Below, piece by piece: positions 9,475 through 17,983 of a DNA stretch of 64,000 bases. A program made the position numbers and the translations under genes. The stretch spans positions 83,448 to 147,447 of the forward strand of contig NZ_KB849235.1 of NCBI RefSeq assembly GCF_000368045.1. Direction: 5' to 3'. The notes under the pieces are model-generated. The model did no database searches, was not told where the DNA came from, and saw only the letters and a list, made by a program, of their open reading frames with translations. Numbering within the stretch: the stretch's first letter is position 1; each line of letters begins with the position of its first letter. This DNA comes from Acinetobacter johnsonii CIP 64.6 (GTDB taxonomy: Bacteria; Pseudomonadota; Gammaproteobacteria; Pseudomonadales; Moraxellaceae).

Positions 9475-9903
9475 CTACCCCACCATTAGCGGGGAAAGTT
9501 CAGGAGGAGGATGTTGCCCCAATAAATCAGGGGCTTGATAGGCATTGTGCCAAAAAAACTGCGGACGCTCACGAACTTCAAACGCGAGCGGCATTTGATA
9601 GTTTATTTCTTTCGGAATAATCAAATGTGCCATTGAAGGCAAATGATCTTGATGGTCTTGATGGTCTTCACCCAATTCAAACTGATCATTTGCCGTTTGA
9701 GTATGGCTATCGGCACTGCTTTGCTGGTGTGCCTTATCATCAGACACACACAAGGTGGTTTGATGATGCCCAAAATGAAAATTTTGTTGCGTCACGACTT
9801 GAGTTTTTTGTTCTTCATGGACGCAAAAAGCTGCCGCCACGTTCCAAAGACTTTGGAACATGAATAAAGCAACTAAGACGCTAATCCACGTGGTAGAACG
9901 CAT
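9475..9903 (-). CDS. czcI: CzcI-like periplasmic metal-response protein
   Basis: A 142-residue secreted protein. It has an N-terminal signal sequence (MRSTTWISVLVALFMFQSLW, cleavage near NVAAA) and then a His/Asp/Gln-rich region (HFGHHQTTL, EDHQDHQDHLPSM) suited to metal binding. Small proteins of this kind sit first in czcICBA operons of Cupriavidus and relatives, where CzcI is a proposed modulator of expression. Size, position and composition fit, but sequence identity in this family is low, so the name is by context. It lies 65 bp downstream of czcD and may be cotranscribed. Confidence 0.7.
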   Translation of the reverse strand: MRSTTWISVLVALFMFQSLWNVAAAFCVHEEQKTQVVTQQNFHFGHHQTTLCVSDDKAHQQSSADSHTQTANDQFELGEDHQDHQDHLPSMAHLIIPKEINYQMPLAFEVRERPQFFWHNAYQAPDLLGQHPPPELSPLMVG

Positions 9904-9968
9904 AATGTCGTACTGAAATAAAGTGACGCTATTGTAAAGCCTAGACTAAGTCTAAGGTCAAGTCTTTT

Positions 9969-10877
9969 TTAATGACTATGTTCATGTTGGTGTGGATGGC
10001 ATTCATCTTCTTCAATCTGCAAAGTCACTTGCGTAATCCCATGCTCATGCCCCAATAACTCCACAGCTTGGTGGTATAAAGCTCTCTGATCTACATCAGG
10101 TGCAATCAAATGCGCTGTTAAATGCACATTCTTAGAGGTAATGGCCCAAACTTTAAGCTGGTGAATACCTTGTACACCCTCTAAAGCCAGCAAATCATTG
10201 CGTAAAGATTCGATATCAATTTCACTTGGTACACCTTCGAGCAAAATATTGATACTTTGTTTCAGTAGCACCCAAGTTCTAGGTAAGACCCAAAAGCCAA
10301 TCAACACCGCAATAACGGTATCTACCCACATCCAACCTGTGAAATAAATCACCAGTGCGCCAATGATCACACCCACAGAGCCCAAGGCATCACTGAGCAC
10401 TTCAAGATAAGCCCCTTTCACATTTAAGCTGTCTTGACTGCTCGACACCAAAATCTTCATTGAAATCAGGTTAATGATTAAACCCAGAACCGCAACAACC
10501 AACATACCCAAGCTTTGAATTTCAGGTGGCTGACTAAAACGCTGATAGGCTTCATATAAAATGTAAATGGCTACCACAAACAACATCATGGCATTAAACA
10601 AAGCTGCCAAGATTTCAAACCGTTGATAGCCAAAAGTACGTTTATCATCGGCAGGTTTTTGCCCAATTTTGATGGCTGCTAAAGCAATCGCTAAAGCAGC
10701 GGCATCGGTAAACATATGCGCTGCATCGGACAGTAAGGCCAAGCTTTGCGTGATAAATCCTGCGACCACTTCTACAATTAAGAAGGTAAACGTCAGGGCA
10801 AGTGCGATGGTTAATTTCTTGGCATTTTTTGCAGTCACTTCAACATGACTGTGATCATGGTTATGAGAACCACTCAT
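9969..10877 (-). CDS. czcD: cation diffusion facilitator CzcD
   Basis: A six-helix inner-membrane Zn/Co/Cd-proton antiporter of 302 residues. The N-terminal His loop (SHNHDHSHVEV) and the C-terminal HPHQHEHSH are metal-binding tails. The transport site is seen in TM2 (LLSDAAHMFTDAAAL, HxxxD-type) and TM5 (YLEVLSDALGSVGV, with the ExxxD form). The cytoplasmic C-terminal domain (about 205-295) ends with LEGVQGIHQLKVWAI. The start ATG is preceded by AGGACTCC-like sequence. It leads the minus-strand metal block and probably supplies cytoplasmic export while CzcCBA clears the periplasm. Confidence 0.93.
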   Translation of the reverse strand: MSGSHNHDHSHVEVTAKNAKKLTIALALTFTFLIVEVVAGFITQSLALLSDAAHMFTDAAALAIALAAIKIGQKPADDKRTFGYQRFEILAALFNAMMLFVVAIYILYEAYQRFSQPPEIQSLGMLVVAVLGLIINLISMKILVSSSQDSLNVKGAYLEVLSDALGSVGVIIGALVIYFTGWMWVDTVIAVLIGFWVLPRTWVLLKQSINILLEGVPSEIDIESLRNDLLALEGVQGIHQLKVWAITSKNVHLTAHLIAPDVDQRALYHQAVELLGHEHGITQVTLQIEEDECHPHQHEHSH

Positions 10878-11007
10878 GTAGGACTCCTTATCATTTTATT
10901 TAACGGAATGCTTTAGCATTGAAATCGAAGCTTTTTTTAATTTAAAAATTACTCGATTTAGTATACTCGGTTAAAACAATAAAATCATCTTTCATGTGAA
11001 TACGTCT

Positions 11008-11844
11008 TTATTTACGGCGTTTTTTCCCTGTCAAAAAGTTCATGGCCTGCGTATAGCCTGTTGGTGTAATACGCTGTACCAGATCGATAATTTTGGCATC
11101 TGTTCCAATTAAGACACGGCGCTGGTCTTTTTTTACAGCCTTTAAAATGGCCTGTGCTGCCACATCTGGTGGAGTTTTAAGCATTTTATTGAAAGAACGA
11201 CTGGCACGCTCAGGGTTCATACCCAGCGCACGAATACTGTCACTCATTCGAGCACTATTGGCGATATTGGTACGTATACCCCCCGGATGAACACAAGTTG
11301 CGCTGACGCCACAGTCTTGCAAATCTAACTCTTGACGCAGTGCCTCGGTAAAACCACGGACAGCAAACTTTGTCGCATTATAGGCACTCTGAGTAGGCTG
11401 AGCAGTGAGTCCAAATAAACTTGAAATATTCACAATATGCCCAGAGCCACTTTGTTTTAAATAGGGTAAAAAAGCTTTGGTTCCATACACCACACCCCAA
11501 AAGTTGATGTTGAAAATCCACTCGGCATCTTCATAGCTCAGACCTTCAACAGTACTCGCTAACGCGACCCCTGCATTGTTAAAAACTAAATTGACCTGTC
11601 CGAAATCCTGCTGACACTGCTTTGCCCAATCCTCTACAGCCTTACGGTCTGAAACATCTAGTTTTGTGAGCGTGACTGAAACAGGATAATCTTTGACGTG
11701 GTTTAATGTTTCCGCCAAACCTTGTTCATTGAGATCACTGAGTGCCAAATGTGTACCTTGTTTAGCCAGTTGAATCGCCAACTGCTGCCCAATGCCTGAA
11801 CCTGCGCCTGTGATCGCAGCCACTTTATTTTCAAAACTTTTCAT
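11008..11844 (-). CDS. short-chain dehydrogenase/reductase
   Basis: An NAD(P)-dependent oxidoreductase of 278 residues when started at the ATG of MKSFENKVAAITG (11842-11844), which has AGAGAG upstream. The longer frame to 11895 has no better ribosome site. The Rossmann nucleotide motif TGAGSGIG (about residues 12-19), NNAG, the catalytic Ser and YxxxK (SAYNATK) are all present. The C-terminal basic tail (LTGKKRRK) is unusual for soluble SDRs. The substrate is unknown. It stands alone, 130 bp from czcD. Confidence 0.88.
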   Translation of the reverse strand: MKSFENKVAAITGAGSGIGQQLAIQLAKQGTHLALSDLNEQGLAETLNHVKDYPVSVTLTKLDVSDRKAVEDWAKQCQQDFGQVNLVFNNAGVALASTVEGLSYEDAEWIFNINFWGVVYGTKAFLPYLKQSGSGHIVNISSLFGLTAQPTQSAYNATKFAVRGFTEALRQELDLQDCGVSATCVHPGGIRTNIANSARMSDSIRALGMNPERASRSFNKMLKTPPDVAAQAILKAVKKDQRRVLIGTDAKIIDLVQRITPTGYTQAMNFLTGKKRRK

Positions 11845-12251
11845 AATGCTCTCTAAATATAGTGTTCTAAATATCGTTTTACACTTAAACGTCATGCTGA
11901 AGGTTCAAGTACTCTAGTTCTACGCAGCCAAGGTGCTATTTTAGTTAATGTACAAAAATTAGAACCATGAATGAAATGATCATTTCTAATGATTCAGTAT
12001 GTATAAAATTCATGGGTGGTATTTTAAATATAAGATCATTTTTTATTTGGTTTTTGTTCTTAAGTGATAGGGCTCTAAAAACTGAAATCAAGTTACTGAT
12101 ATCTACATATTGTCTCTACAGGATTTAAAATATAACAGTCTTTAGCAATTCTGCTTCATCTGTTATATTTTTTTAATCTTGTTTTTGTATCTGTTTCATC
12201 AGTTGTTTGCTTTGCATAATATACTCATCAACTCAGTTGAGTGCAGTAACC
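11845..12251. other. intergenic region without a clear gene
   Basis: About 400 bp of AT-rich sequence between divergent genes. It should contain the promoters of the dehydrogenase (minus) and the small membrane protein (plus). No convincing ORF, hairpin or repeat was seen. Confidence 0.5.
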
Positions 12252-12413
12252 ATGAAAAATCTAGACTCAAAAAAACCAGCAAAATATGCAGATAGTTCAA
12301 TTTCAGATAAAGCATTTAAAAACATGATTATCTGGTTTGCGATTTACTGTGGGCTTTTTTGCATAGGTGTGATTTTCTTTGTCGGTGCAGATCAAAACTA
12401 CCTTCTTCAGTAA
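12252..12413 (+). CDS. small membrane protein, 53 residues
   Basis: The likely start is the ATG at 12252 (MKNLDSKKPAKYAD). The frame extends upstream to 12207, but that part looks non-coding. A polar N-terminal half (residues 1-25) is followed by one hydrophobic helix (about 28-46, IIWFAIYCGLFCIGVIFFV) and a short tail. A strong terminator follows. I do not recognise the family and propose no function. Confidence 0.6.
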   Translation: MKNLDSKKPAKYADSSISDKAFKNMIIWFAIYCGLFCIGVIFFVGADQNYLLQ

Positions 12414-12490
12414 AAATCTGAAGCTTGTTGCACTAATATCAACATCTAAATTTTGGCTACAGAATTAAATCTCACGAGAAAAACACACTT

Positions 12491-12530
12491 TAGAGATTAA
12501 ACCTAGACATGGGTTTAGTCTCTATTTTTT
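12491..12530 (+). terminator. intrinsic terminator
   Basis: A 15-bp stem (12491-12505 with 12510-12524, two G-U pairs) is followed by TATTTTTT. It ends the transcript of the small membrane protein gene. Confidence 0.75.
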
Positions 12531-12574
12531 GAGTTGAAGACTAGTAAAACGGCAGTTAAAATATATTTTGAATG

Positions 12575-12605
12575 GCTAATGTCATTACAAAAGAATGACA
12601 TTAGC
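12575..12605 (-). terminator. 12-bp perfect hairpin after the EamA gene
   Basis: Arms GCTAATGTCATT (12575-12586) and AATGACATTAGC (12594-12605) with a 7-base loop lie 17 bp past the exporter stop codon. The following T run is weak, so it may act as a terminator or as an mRNA 3' protection stem. Confidence 0.5.
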
Positions 12606-12622
12606 TATGTGAAGATCAGACT

Positions 12623-13510
12623 TCAAGCCCAAATCACTAAAAACGCTGCAATCACCACCAATACAATACCGAGATGTTCAGCACGTGCCAGCTTTTCTTT
12701 AAAGAAGTAGGCTGAAATCAACATACTAAAAATAATCTCAATCTGCCCCAAAGTTTTTACAATGGGCACGGACTGCATACTCATGGCACTAAACCAACCC
12801 AGTGACGCCAAAAAACTACTTAAGCTGACACGAAATGTAAGTCCAATACGCTGCCACATAGCCCATAATGTTGCACGGCGAAATATCCCCAAATACATTA
12901 AAAGTAAACAACACTGTGTCCCAATCACCATTAAAAGTACCCAAGCTGCACGGTGAATAAACGGTAAATTTGTTAGTTCTAAACTGGCCTCACGTACCAA
13001 GAGCGAGGTAATGGCAAAACATAAACCACTACCGATACCTATACATAAGGTTGGTACGGAAAAATCAGAAAAGTCCCGCCCTTTAGACATTAAAAATACT
13101 GCGAAGCCTCCGACAGCAACCCCGAACCAGCCTAAAAGGCTTAAATGATCGGATAAAAAGACCACGGCGATAATCGCGGCAAGTACTGCCTCACTTTTAG
13201 CAAGCCCCACTCCAATCGCATAATTTTTTTGCTTAAAAAGTTGAACCATCAATGCTGTTGCGGCAATTTGGCTCAACGCCGCAATAAGCACATAAATAGC
13301 AAAACGGAGATTAAAATGGACGGAATCTGTTACAGGTTGGAAATGGTAAAGACAACTGATGTAAAGCAGTGCTAAAGGTAAAGCAAAGATGAACCGCGCT
13401 AGAGTCACTCCATAAACGTCTACAGTAGTACTGAGTTGCTTTTGAAAAGCGTTGCGCCAAGCCTGCATGAAAGCGGCCATAAGCGTAAAAAGAATCCATG
13501 TTATTGTCAT
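12623..13510 (-). CDS. EamA/DMT-family transporter
   Basis: A ten-helix drug/metabolite transporter of 295 residues made of two repeated EamA halves (about 1-145 and 150-295). The glycine-rich GVAVGGFAVFLMSKG segment ends the first half. The ATG at 13508-13510 is used; a TTG codon just before it extends the frame by one. The protein lacks any substrate-specific signature, so it could export an amino acid, a nucleoside or another metabolite. It is not obviously linked to its neighbours. Confidence 0.85.
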   Translation of the reverse strand: MTITWILFTLMAAFMQAWRNAFQKQLSTTVDVYGVTLARFIFALPLALLYISCLYHFQPVTDSVHFNLRFAIYVLIAALSQIAATALMVQLFKQKNYAIGVGLAKSEAVLAAIIAVVFLSDHLSLLGWFGVAVGGFAVFLMSKGRDFSDFSVPTLCIGIGSGLCFAITSLLVREASLELTNLPFIHRAAWVLLMVIGTQCCLLLMYLGIFRRATLWAMWQRIGLTFRVSLSSFLASLGWFSAMSMQSVPIVKTLGQIEIIFSMLISAYFFKEKLARAEHLGIVLVVIAAFLVIWA

Positions 13511-13694
13511 CAAGTACTCTATATACAGTTACTTACCTCACTAATGTAACCCGTTGATGGCAATACATGTGCTTTATTTTCATGACTTATTCTTATGTGA
13601 TAAATAACTTAAGTTCTGATGAAAATTCGACTATTGCATGACTTTCGCAACATTTCCTCAAAACTGAGTATTAAGGAAATTAAACAGCAAGACA

Positions 13695-13721
13695 TAAAAA
13701 ACCGAAGGGCTTATCCTTCGG
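13695..13721 (-). terminator. intrinsic terminator of the porin gene
   Basis: Arms CCGAAGG (13702-13708) and CCTTCGG (13715-13721) are followed on the minus strand by a run of six T. Confidence 0.8.
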
Positions 13722-13786
13722 CTTATATGTGAAATTTCACTTCGATCTATACATATCAAAGTGAAAACCGGTTATCACTTCAAGTA

Positions 13787-15064
13787 TTAGAAGTTATAAA
13801 TCGCAACCAAGTTCACACGGTTGTCTTCACCTTTTTTACTACCATTTGCCGCAGGTGCAAACGCTTCACGCTCACCGTAGACATACTCTACGCCAAGGCT
13901 AACAGGCTGAACTGGGCTATAGAATAAATTACCCCATGCTTGCCATAAGTTTTTATTGATTTTGGTATCATCAGCTACAGCATCAAGGTAGTCCTGATTT
14001 TTATCAAAAGTCATATAACCATAAGCCAAAGTGCCACGTAATTTGTCATTAAACTTCTGTGTTAAACCGACAGTAATTGAGTCAAACTCACTTTGTTCAA
14101 TACTTGTGCCTGTTGCAACTACGCCAGGGTTTGTAAAGGATACAAAGCTGCTATCACCTTTGACATGGTAGTAGTCCGCTTTCACAGAAGTTACAGGGGT
14201 GATGTCAAATTTGGCACCAACACCTACGCCATACGCCCACTCTTCTTGATTTTGAATACGTTTTTCATGCGCCATTGCACGCCCACTGACTGAAAGTGCA
14301 TCATTAAACTTATGATTCAGTCGTCCTGTAAATGCAGGCATACGTTGGCTCATGCTGGCATCTTTCGGGTCTTCCACTGCCGCGACTAAGTTAGTATTTG
14401 GCGTGAATTTATGGGTATAACGCACTTGAGGAGTACGTTTAATTGAAGCACCCACATAAGCCAAAGCGTCAATCGTTTCAGGGATATAGTCTGGTGTGGC
14501 AAAGTTTGACCACGTTTGACCAATTAACCAGTTACCATAGTTTAAATACGCATGACGAATACGTAAATTATCAAGGTTTGCACCGCCTAAAAAGTCGACC
14601 TCAATTTTGGCATTTAAGTTCTGATCGGCTACAGGCGCTTTAAAGTCCAAACCTAATCGCGTTGCTGAAAGGGTTGATCTTAAACGATCGCTATTTTCAG
14701 CATTTCCTTCTAAAGGTACGCTATTGATTTGGTTATAGGGCATATCACGAGCGCCACCTTCAGCCTGATACGATGCGTCCGCGCGGACATTACCGTATAA
14801 GTTGAACTCTGCCCCACCTTTGGTCAAACCTAAACCCGTTTTTTCAACCGTTTTTGGCGTCGTCAACACTTGGCGTTCAACAGCGCTCAATTGAACAGCT
14901 TGCTGCTGTTGTTGCTGAGTATTCTGTTGAAGCATTTGTTTTAACGCATTAATTTCATTTCTAAGCTGCTCAATCTCTGCCGTCGTATTGGTTTGTGCAT
15001 GTAATGCTGCACTACTTAACATGGATAAAGTAACAACTAAAACGTTCTTCTTAAATTGTTTCAT
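13787..15064 (-). CDS. DcaP-like trimeric outer-membrane porin
   Basis: A 425-residue outer-membrane channel. A signal peptide ends near LHA|QTNT. An N-terminal coiled coil follows (about residues 28-68, IEQLRNEINALKQMLQ and a poly-Gln run), which is typical of DcaP-type porins that trimerise in the periplasm. The barrel region follows (LGLDFKAPVADQNLNAKIEVDFLG) and ends in Phe (VAIYNF). DcaP relatives of Acinetobacter admit small acids. The gene next to it on the same strand is an aromatic-acid symporter, so uptake of aromatic acids is a reasonable inference. Confidence 0.88.
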   Translation of the reverse strand: MKQFKKNVLVVTLSMLSSAALHAQTNTTAEIEQLRNEINALKQMLQQNTQQQQQQAVQLSAVERQVLTTPKTVEKTGLGLTKGGAEFNLYGNVRADASYQAEGGARDMPYNQINSVPLEGNAENSDRLRSTLSATRLGLDFKAPVADQNLNAKIEVDFLGGANLDNLRIRHAYLNYGNWLIGQTWSNFATPDYIPETIDALAYVGASIKRTPQVRYTHKFTPNTNLVAAVEDPKDASMSQRMPAFTGRLNHKFNDALSVSGRAMAHEKRIQNQEEWAYGVGVGAKFDITPVTSVKADYYHVKGDSSFVSFTNPGVVATGTSIEQSEFDSITVGLTQKFNDKLRGTLAYGYMTFDKNQDYLDAVADDTKINKNLWQAWGNLFYSPVQPVSLGVEYVYGEREAFAPAANGSKKGEDNRVNLVAIYNF

Positions 15065-15304
15065 TTAACACGGGTCCTGTGTATTTAAGTCTGTCCTGAC
15101 TTTTACTCTTTAATATTTAGCTCTCTTTTTCATCGCTGTTTTCTAACGCAATGCATTTCTTTTAATACTTTAAAATGAAACTTTTTATCGCATTAAAAAT
15201 CGCGTTAAAAAACAACTTATAAAAAGCAAATTGATTTTAACAGTTCATACAGTTTTTGAAATGAGCCTACTACTAATGCACTAGACTCATGGGTTCAGTA
15301 TTAT

Positions 15305-16672
15305 TTAATTAGCTGTTGATTTAACAGCATCAAACACTTGTTTTGATTTGGTTTTTTCACCATCTACAGATACTTTTAAGTTGACCATAAACACTGCCAA
15401 AGCTGCAATCACACCAGGTATCGCAATCACGAGAAAATTCATTTGATGTGGCAACTCAAAAGTTAACAATGCACCTGTCAGTACAGGTCCAACAATTGCG
15501 CCAATGCGTCCAATGCCTGAAGCCCAGCCCATACCTGTAGAGCGCACAGCAGTTGGATAGAACTGTGCGACAAAGGTATACAGTAAAATTTGTGAACCAA
15601 TAGTTGCTGCGCCTGCAATCGCAATTAAACCGTACAGCACCATTTGTGGACTGTTGAAACCAAGTAGAATCAGCGCAATAGCACCCAAGGTGAACATGGT
15701 TGTCAAAACTGGTTTTAAGTGGAAACGGTCTGCGAGCGCACCACCGCCAATCGCTCCAACCATACCGCCAATATTTAAAGCAAATAAGAAAATCATACTT
15801 GCACCAAGCGAATAGCCTGCTTGAATCATTAGTTTTGGTAACCAGCTTCCAAGCGCATAGACCATGAGTAAGCACATAAAGAATGCCACCCAAAACATCA
15901 TGGTGCTAAAGGTACGGCCTTGTTGGAACAATGCCTTTAATGGAGCGTCATCACCAGCAACCGCATCATTCAATTTAAAAGTGGTCTCTGGTTGAATGTC
16001 TTGTTCAGGTGCAATCTTTCGCACAATTTCACGGACTTTTTCAGTTTCGCCTTTTTTAGTCAGGAACATTAAAGACTCAGGTAAAAACTTCCAAAGAATC
16101 GGCAAAGCCAGAAATGGAATGATGGCGATATAGAACATGATTTTCCAACCATAGTCTGTTACCAACCATGCCCCCAGTAAAGCTGACGTCATGCCACCAA
16201 TAGCGTAACCACTGAACATAACCGCCACGAGTGTGCTACGAATACGCTTCGGAGCATATTCAGTCATGAGTGCGACCACGTTTGGCATCACCCCACCAAT
16301 ACCAAGTCCCGCAAGAAAACGTAAAATACCAAACTCGATAGGATTGCTTGCAAATGCGCCGAGAAAGGTGAAACCACTAAAAATAGCCACACAAATCATA
16401 ATGGTCTTTTTACGGCCCAATTTGTCAGACAACGTCCCAAAGCTCATTGCACCGAACATCATGCCAAACAAGGCTGTACTCGCAAGTAAACCTGCTTGTA
16501 CTGCACTGAGTCCCCACTCTTGCATCAGAAGTGGCAATGCCACGCCATAGATGACTAAATCATAACCGTCAAAAATAATAATCAGTAGACACCAAATGAG
16601 TACACTCCAATGAAAGTGCGTAAATTTGGCTTCATCGACCACCGTGTTGATGTTAACTGGATTTGTATTCAC
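15305..16672 (-). CDS. benK: aromatic acid:H+ symporter (BenK-like MFS)
   Basis: A 12-helix major facilitator of the AAHS family, 455 residues. I choose the GTG at 16670-16672 because AGGAGG lies 6 bases before it; the upstream part of the frame has no ribosome site. The family motifs DGYDLVIYG in TM1 and GxLSDKLGRKKT in the TM2-3 loop (GTLSDKLGRKK) are clear, and LPESLMFLTKKG follows TM6. In strain ADP1 the related BenK, MucK, PcaK and VanK carry benzoate, muconate or hydroxybenzoates. The name benK is by context: a CatM-like box lies upstream (16760-16774), and catM with the ben-cat genes is adjacent. Confidence 0.85.
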   Translation of the reverse strand: MNTNPVNINTVVDEAKFTHFHWSVLIWCLLIIIFDGYDLVIYGVALPLLMQEWGLSAVQAGLLASTALFGMMFGAMSFGTLSDKLGRKKTIMICVAIFSGFTFLGAFASNPIEFGILRFLAGLGIGGVMPNVVALMTEYAPKRIRSTLVAVMFSGYAIGGMTSALLGAWLVTDYGWKIMFYIAIIPFLALPILWKFLPESLMFLTKKGETEKVREIVRKIAPEQDIQPETTFKLNDAVAGDDAPLKALFQQGRTFSTMMFWVAFFMCLLMVYALGSWLPKLMIQAGYSLGASMIFLFALNIGGMVGAIGGGALADRFHLKPVLTTMFTLGAIALILLGFNSPQMVLYGLIAIAGAATIGSQILLYTFVAQFYPTAVRSTGMGWASGIGRIGAIVGPVLTGALLTFELPHQMNFLVIAIPGVIAALAVFMVNLKVSVDGEKTKSKQVFDAVKSTAN

Positions 16673-16759
16673 TTTAAGCCTCCTGCTTGCGAATGTTTGT
16701 TGCTGTGTACATTGCAGCAAAAGTAGCTTTCTTGTCCAAAACCGAATAACTCTATGTTT

Positions 16760-16774
16760 ATACCTTTAAGGTCG
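16760..16774. promoter_or_regulatory. CatM/BenM-type operator, half-conserved
   Basis: The sequence ATAC-CTTTAAG-GTCG matches the ATAC-N7-GTAT consensus of BenM/CatM sites in one half and shares the same seven-base core as the sites near catB. It lies about 88 bp before the symporter start. Confidence 0.55.
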
Positions 16775-16866
16775 GTTAAGGTTTTTATTGTTTTAAATAA
16801 ATAGCTTATATAAGCCATGATTGCAGTGAGAGACAGAAAATAAGCAAAACCAAGTGAAAATGACTA

Positions 16867-16894
16867 TAAAAAAAGCCATCCCCTAAAGATGGCT
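16867..16894 (-). terminator. intrinsic terminator of catM
   Basis: Arms AGCCATC (16874-16880) and GATGGCT (16888-16894) precede a run of seven T on the minus strand, 60 bp past the catM stop. Confidence 0.75.
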
Positions 16895-16953
16895 GAAATG
16901 GTTCGTTTTCAAATGTAGACTTTAAAAGTATCGTGGAATTTAAATCCCCAAGT

Positions 16954-17868
16954 TTAGATAAATGCACGGTCATATTTGATCGCTTCAAGGTCATAGACCT
17001 GATAAATGCAATCAAATAGTGAACGAATATCTTCGCTTTCATCCATGGAACGAATCGCCAGAAAAATGGGGCTAGTCGCTGCATCATCTAAGATTGGAAT
17101 ATAGTTCAAATGCGGCAGTTGAATAGTTCGTGCACTTTCTGGAACCACACAAATTCCTTCTCCAGCGGCAACTAACCCCAGTGCCAACTGTATTTCACGA
17201 ACTTCTTTTAAATGTTTAGGTTCCAGCCCGTATTCTGAAAACAACCCTTGGACTTGGGTAGAAAAGTTTGGCTTGGGATGACTTGGATAAAGAAATAAGT
17301 TTTGATCGACCAAATCCGACAGGTAAATGCCTTGTTTTTGCGCCGTCAAAGGATGACTAGAATGTGCCGCTAACATCAACGGTTCTTCACGCAGTAAAAC
17401 CCGACGCACAGCAGGATCTGAAATACGTAAGCGTCCAAAACCAACATCAATCCGTCCTTCTTTTAAGGCCTGAATTTGGTCTTTGGTACTCATTTCAATC
17501 AATTCTATTTTTAAATGTGGCTGCTGTTGGCGAAATAAATACACAATTTTAGGCAATAAGCCATATAACAACGATCCCACAAAACCCATGGTCACCGTTT
17601 TTTCAACCCAACCTACACGCTGAGTCATAGCTTTGACTTCTTCGGCATTAGACAAAAGTTTAACAGCGTGTTGATAGAAGAATTGTCCTGCTTCCGTGGT
17701 TTTGAGTGGACGGCTGCCACGTTCAAATAATTGCACGCCCAATTCAGCCTCCAGGTTTTGTATCTGGCGGCTTAGAGGAGGCTGCGCAATGAATAATTTT
17801 TCAGCAGCTTTGGTAAAACTCTGCTCTTCTACAACAGCTACGTAGTAGCGGAGGTGTCTCAATTCCAT
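16954..17868 (-). CDS. catM: LysR-type regulator CatM
   Basis: A cis,cis-muconate-responsive LysR activator of 304 residues. The winged helix is at residues 1-60 (MELRHLRYYVAVVEEQSFTK, AAEKLFIAQPPLSRQIQNLE). The effector domain carries the CatM/BenM-like stretches GFVGSLLYGLLPKIVYLFRQ and REIQLALGLVAAGEGICVVP. It is divergent from catB with 115 bp between them, exactly as in the known cat locus of Acinetobacter. No second regulator (BenM) exists beside benA here, so this protein may control both the cat and the ben genes. It could be named BenM instead; the two are paralogues. Confidence 0.9.
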   Translation of the reverse strand: MELRHLRYYVAVVEEQSFTKAAEKLFIAQPPLSRQIQNLEAELGVQLFERGSRPLKTTEAGQFFYQHAVKLLSNAEEVKAMTQRVGWVEKTVTMGFVGSLLYGLLPKIVYLFRQQQPHLKIELIEMSTKDQIQALKEGRIDVGFGRLRISDPAVRRVLLREEPLMLAAHSSHPLTAQKQGIYLSDLVDQNLFLYPSHPKPNFSTQVQGLFSEYGLEPKHLKEVREIQLALGLVAAGEGICVVPESARTIQLPHLNYIPILDDAATSPIFLAIRSMDESEDIRSLFDCIYQVYDLEAIKYDRAFI

Positions 17869-17876
17869 GACTATTT

Positions 17877-17943
17877 ATACCTTTAAGATATATTAAAATG
17901 CTAATTTGATCTTCGACAGTTCATATTTATTCTTTTAAGGTAT
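17877..17943. promoter_or_regulatory. CatM operator pair between catM and catB
   Basis: Two 15-bp boxes of the ATAC-N7-GTAT type are seen: ATAC-CTTTAAG-ATAT (17877-17891) and ATTC-TTTTAAG-GTAT (17929-17943). Each differs from consensus by one base, and the centres are 52 bp apart, about five helical turns. This fits cooperative binding by a LysR tetramer to control catB and repress catM. Confidence 0.75.
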
Positions 17944-17983
17944 ATCACATCAGGTACACAACGCAAGGCTGCGCAGAGTTAAG

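Noticed and set aside
15456..15893. 145-codon minus-strand frame
   Set aside because: It is in another frame of the symporter gene, with Cys/Trp/Arg-rich, non-protein-like composition.
16806..17087. 93-codon minus-strand frame past the catM end
   Set aside because: It overlaps the catM 3' end in another frame and runs across the catM terminator.
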